From the NCBI GenBank assembly GCA_964605775.1, contig CAZSDU010000001.1, forward strand, positions 248,001 to 312,000: a stretch of 64,000 nucleotides of DNA, given 5' to 3'. The notes beneath the pieces are model-generated. The model was given only the letters and a program-made list of their open reading frames with translations. It did not search any database and was not told the origin of the DNA. A program made the translations under genes and the position numbers. Positions 61,623-64,000 of the stretch are shown here, one piece after another (positions within the stretch are counted from its first letter, which is position 1; every line of letters starts with the position of its first letter). Origin of the DNA: CAZSDU01 sp964605775. Lineage in GTDB: Bacteria; Bacteroidota; Bacteroidia; Bacteroidales; FEN-979.

Positions 61623-62414
61623 CTACCGTATGCTTTTTGCAAATGCCTGAATGGCTGCAAGCGTTTCCCGGGGCGCTTCAAGGTATCCCATGTGCCCGCA
61701 GTTACGTAACACAAGGGCATGACTGATTTCCGGCAAAGTGATCATGTCCCAGAGTTTTGGTAAAGGAGCCCTTGAATCCCTCAGGCCAAGGATAAAAAGC
61801 AGGGGGATATGGATCGTTTTCAATAATTCTGACTGATCCGAACGGATTTTCATTCCTTCCAGAGATGCAATCACTCCTTCCTTCGACATTTTGCCTGCCG
61901 TCTTCACCAGTTTTTTAATCTCTCTGGCATATTTTTCCCTGGATTCGGGTGGAAACAACCCGGGAATGAACTGGGCTATAAAGCTGAATTTATCCTGATT
62001 GACAATTCCTATGGCCCGGTCACGGTTCGATTGTTCTTCAGGGGAATCGGCATAACAGTGGGAATGAAAAAGCGTCAGCCCGCTAAGCATATCCGGATAT
62101 TTACCGGCAAAGGCGAGGGCAACATATCCTCCCATTGAATGGCCAATCATCAGGCAATTCTTGATTTTGTTCTTTTTTAAAACAGTCCGGACAACATCAG
62201 CCTGAAGTTCCATGGGATGGGACCCTGCCAGGCATTCGCTTTTCCCATGACCCGGAAGGTCAATACAGATCACGCGGTACTTCTCTGATAAAGCCTTGGA
62301 AAATCGTTTCCAAATGTTAAGGGATTCTGTAAACCCATGAAGGAGTACGATAACTTTTCCTTTACCTTCATCTGTAAAGAAAATGTTCTTTTTACGAAAT
62401 TTAATGACTGACAT
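61623..62414 (-). CDS. Alpha/beta hydrolase
   Basis: The 263-residue protein has the oxyanion motif VLLHGFTESLNIW. The nucleophile elbow is GHSMGG near residue 90. A late Asp is in FILGLRDSRAP and the catalytic His in NCGHMGYLEAP. No signal peptide is seen. The substrate cannot be predicted. It lies 16 bases after the aminopeptidase gene on the same strand. Confidence 0.85.
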   Translation of the reverse strand: MSVIKFRKKNIFFTDEGKGKVIVLLHGFTESLNIWKRFSKALSEKYRVICIDLPGHGKSECLAGSHPMELQADVVRTVLKKNKIKNCLMIGHSMGGYVALAFAGKYPDMLSGLTLFHSHCYADSPEEQSNRDRAIGIVNQDKFSFIAQFIPGLFPPESREKYAREIKKLVKTAGKMSKEGVIASLEGMKIRSDQSELLKTIHIPLLFILGLRDSRAPLPKLWDMITLPEISHALVLRNCGHMGYLEAPRETLAAIQAFAKSIR

Positions 62415-62430
62415 AAAACCATTTTATCAT

Positions 62431-63819
62431 TTACAGATTCATTAATTGTTCAATTTCTTTCACGGTTTTCGGGATGGGTTTACCAAGAACGCGGTAACCG
62501 TCAGCGGTTACCAGGATATCGTCTTCGATTCGGATACCACCAAAGTCCTTGTAGGTTTCGACTAGGTCGTAATGAATGAACTCCGGCAGTTTATTTTCAG
62601 ATTTCCAGATATCGATTAACTCCGGGATAAAATAAATTCCAGGTTCAATGGTCATCACAAAACCTTCCTGCAATTTCCGTCCGAACCTCAGGAAAGCCAG
62701 TCCGAATTCTTTACTACGTGTCACCTCTTCATCATATCCCACGAGGTTTTCACCCATTCCTTCAAGGTCGTGAACATCCAGTCCAAGCGGATGCCCAAGT
62801 CCATGAGGAAAGAAAAGGGAATGGGCGCCTCTGGCCACTGCTTCATCAGGGTCGCCTTTCATGATGCCTAAAGCAATCAGTCCTTTGGCCACTTCGGTGG
62901 CTGCAAGCATATGGATATCCCTGAAGGGAACTCCTGGTTTTACTGCTTTTATGGCTGCAAGGTTAGCTTCGAGAACCACTTCATAAATTCCTTTTTGTCT
63001 TGTATTGAACTTACCTCCTACCGGGACGGTCCGGGTGATATCGCTGGCATAATGCAATTTGTTTTCGCAGCCCGCGTCAATGACAAGCATACGGCCTTCA
63101 ACCAGGGTATTTCCGTGATAATGGTTATGTAACGTTTGTCCGTTAATCGATAAAATAACCGGGAAAGATACCTGTCCGCCCTGGGCAAGGGCAATGCCTT
63201 CGATGTTGCCTGCAATTTCCTGTTCCACCATCCCGGGTCTGGCCATTTTCATGGCGGTGGTATGCATTACATAAGCCAGATCCACCATTTTTTCAATCTC
63301 AGCGATTTCCAAAGCATCCTTTTTCATACGAAGTTTTACGATGGCTCGTATCAATTCCTCAGAAACATTGTTCTTTAATTCCAGGTGGGGAAGGGACAAA
63401 AGATCGGAAAGCCATTGAATGGTTTCGCCGCGATAAGGAGGAGCAAAGTGGATTTTCCTTCCCTGAGCCCGGGCCTTCCGGATCACCTCATTCAGTTCAG
63501 GAAGGATGGCTGTATGTATCACCCCTGCTTTGACGGCCTGATCTTGAATGCTGGGTTGTTTACCCATCCAGATGATGTCGTCAATCCCGACATCATTGCC
63601 GTAGATCCAGTCAGTGCCGTTATCCAGATCGATGATCCCGGCCAGATCGGGATGGTCGAGTCCGAAAAAATAAGAAAAATTGCTGTCCTGACGGAAGGCA
63701 TAGGTATTGGCCGGGTAATTAAAAGGGACTTCCTGATTTCCAAGAAAAAGAACAAGGCCTGAGGATAGCTCATCCTTTAATTTTTTTCTGCGATCGCTAT
63801 AGACATTTGAAGGGAACAT
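62431..63819 (-). CDS. pepP: Xaa-Pro aminopeptidase (aminopeptidase P)
   Basis: The 462-residue M24 metallopeptidase has the N-terminal PepP domain (SYFFGLDHPDLAGIID). The pita-bread catalytic domain has metal ligands in LVIDAG, YASDITRTVP, FPHGLGHPLGLDVHD, MTIEPGIYF and IRIEDDILV. It removes N-terminal residues before proline. The cytoplasm is its probable location, as there is no signal. It is the first gene of a three-gene minus-strand run. Confidence 0.94.
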   Translation of the reverse strand: MFPSNVYSDRRKKLKDELSSGLVLFLGNQEVPFNYPANTYAFRQDSNFSYFFGLDHPDLAGIIDLDNGTDWIYGNDVGIDDIIWMGKQPSIQDQAVKAGVIHTAILPELNEVIRKARAQGRKIHFAPPYRGETIQWLSDLLSLPHLELKNNVSEELIRAIVKLRMKKDALEIAEIEKMVDLAYVMHTTAMKMARPGMVEQEIAGNIEGIALAQGGQVSFPVILSINGQTLHNHYHGNTLVEGRMLVIDAGCENKLHYASDITRTVPVGGKFNTRQKGIYEVVLEANLAAIKAVKPGVPFRDIHMLAATEVAKGLIALGIMKGDPDEAVARGAHSLFFPHGLGHPLGLDVHDLEGMGENLVGYDEEVTRSKEFGLAFLRFGRKLQEGFVMTIEPGIYFIPELIDIWKSENKLPEFIHYDLVETYKDFGGIRIEDDILVTADGYRVLGKPIPKTVKEIEQLMNL

Positions 63820-63884
63820 AATTTAGATTGGTTTTGAATTGTGAAAATTTTGCATGGAATTGAGTGAATTAAAAATATAGTTTC

Positions 63885-63892
63885 TAATTTTG
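63885..63892 (+). promoter_or_regulatory. -7 box TAATTTTG for the sdhC-like gene
   Basis: Exact TAnnTTTG, 31 bases before ATG 63924. A TTG at 63860 is 25 bases upstream, slightly far. Confidence 0.45.
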
Positions 63893-63923
63893 ATACAAGG
63901 AACAAATATATTAAAAGCTTGCT

Positions 63924-64000
63924 ATGAATTCTTCTTTTATAAAATTTTCTTCCATCACAAAAAAGATCTGGATGGCATTGCTGGGTCTTTTTCTGATGGT
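63924..64000 (+). CDS. sdhC: Succinate dehydrogenase/fumarate reductase cytochrome b subunit, N-terminus (cut by window edge)
   Basis: Only 25 codons are visible. After the ATG, the reading SSITKKIWMALLGLFLM matches the start of the Bacteroidota diheme cytochrome b subunit, where S-x-G/T-K-K-x-x-MALTGLFL leads into the first membrane helix. This subunit anchors the dehydrogenase and passes electrons to or from menaquinone. The call rests on a short stretch. Confidence 0.65.
   Translation, partial: MNSSFIKFSSITKKIWMALLGLFLM

Overview
The window is ordinary, densely coded chromosome from a member of the Bacteroidota, probably a non-flagellated, Bacteroidales-like environmental or gut lineage. 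The evidence is the type IX secretion translocon gene sprA in the order ruvA-sprA-gcvH-vanZ, DUF4369/TlpA-type thioredoxin lipoproteins, many Bacteroidota promoters (-7 box TAnnTTTG, often with an upstream TTG), and few Shine-Dalgarno sequences. I see no insertion sequence, prophage, CRISPR array or rRNA operon. Two tRNA genes are present.

Layout. 1-2365 (-): 3'-truncated exported GH38 alpha-mannosidase. 2458-4931 (+): two exported thioredoxin-fold proteins. 4976-13713 (+): ruvA-sprA-gcvH-vanZ. 13710-18569 (-): uvrC/flavodoxin, a GT4 glycosyltransferase, a DUF2846 protein and a class D beta-lactamase. 18713-19624 (+): ferredoxin-nitroreductase. 19629-20699 (-): thiL. 20894-31325: a SUF iron-sulfur assembly cluster (sufB-sufC-sufD, sufS-sufE, sufT). 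It is split by a three-gene TPR/GT4/acyltransferase block and by a divergent winged-helix regulator plus membrane protein. 31368-35472: dxs, a HAD phosphatase, tRNA-Arg and class II fructose-bisphosphate aldolase. 35514-37656 (-): UspA-SPOR-UspA operon. 37743-45062: ruvB, queG, ubiX, a beta-barrel protein, a PhoPR-like two-component pair, polyprenyl synthase, a radical SAM protein and a small 25-residue-repeat protein. 45073-47757 (-): B12-dependent ribonucleotide reductase. 48279-51101: DUF4143 ATPase with a repeated upstream element, tRNA-Lys and meaB. 51122-53621 (-): terC-cheR-cheB. 53710-60018: glutamine synthetase, Hsp20, an EamA transporter, a PLD-family enzyme (-), and yicC-gmk-nadD. 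60033-63819 (-): GT39-like transferase, alpha/beta hydrolase and aminopeptidase P. 63924 to the edge (+): start of a succinate dehydrogenase cytochrome b gene.

How the genes work together. SUF assembly serves Fe-S enzymes such as QueG, the ferredoxin-nitroreductase, the radical SAM protein and succinate dehydrogenase. UbiX and the polyprenyl synthase fit quinone synthesis. QueG, the class II ribonucleotide reductase and MeaB all tie the cell to cobalamin. SprA and the beta-barrel protein belong to the outer membrane. Uvr/Ruv proteins cover DNA repair.

No single spectacular new system stands out. The best leads are: a protein built from exact 25-residue WLxxN repeats; operator-like dyads at the suf promoter and at the winged-helix regulator promoter; a 22-bp direct repeat with 32-bp period before the DUF4143 ATPase; three promoters placed so close to the ATG that leaderless transcripts are expected; heptamer repeats that supply the stop codon of sufB and the start codon of sufE; a repeat-like insertion inside MeaB; and the terC-cheR-cheB and UspA-SPOR-UspA operons.
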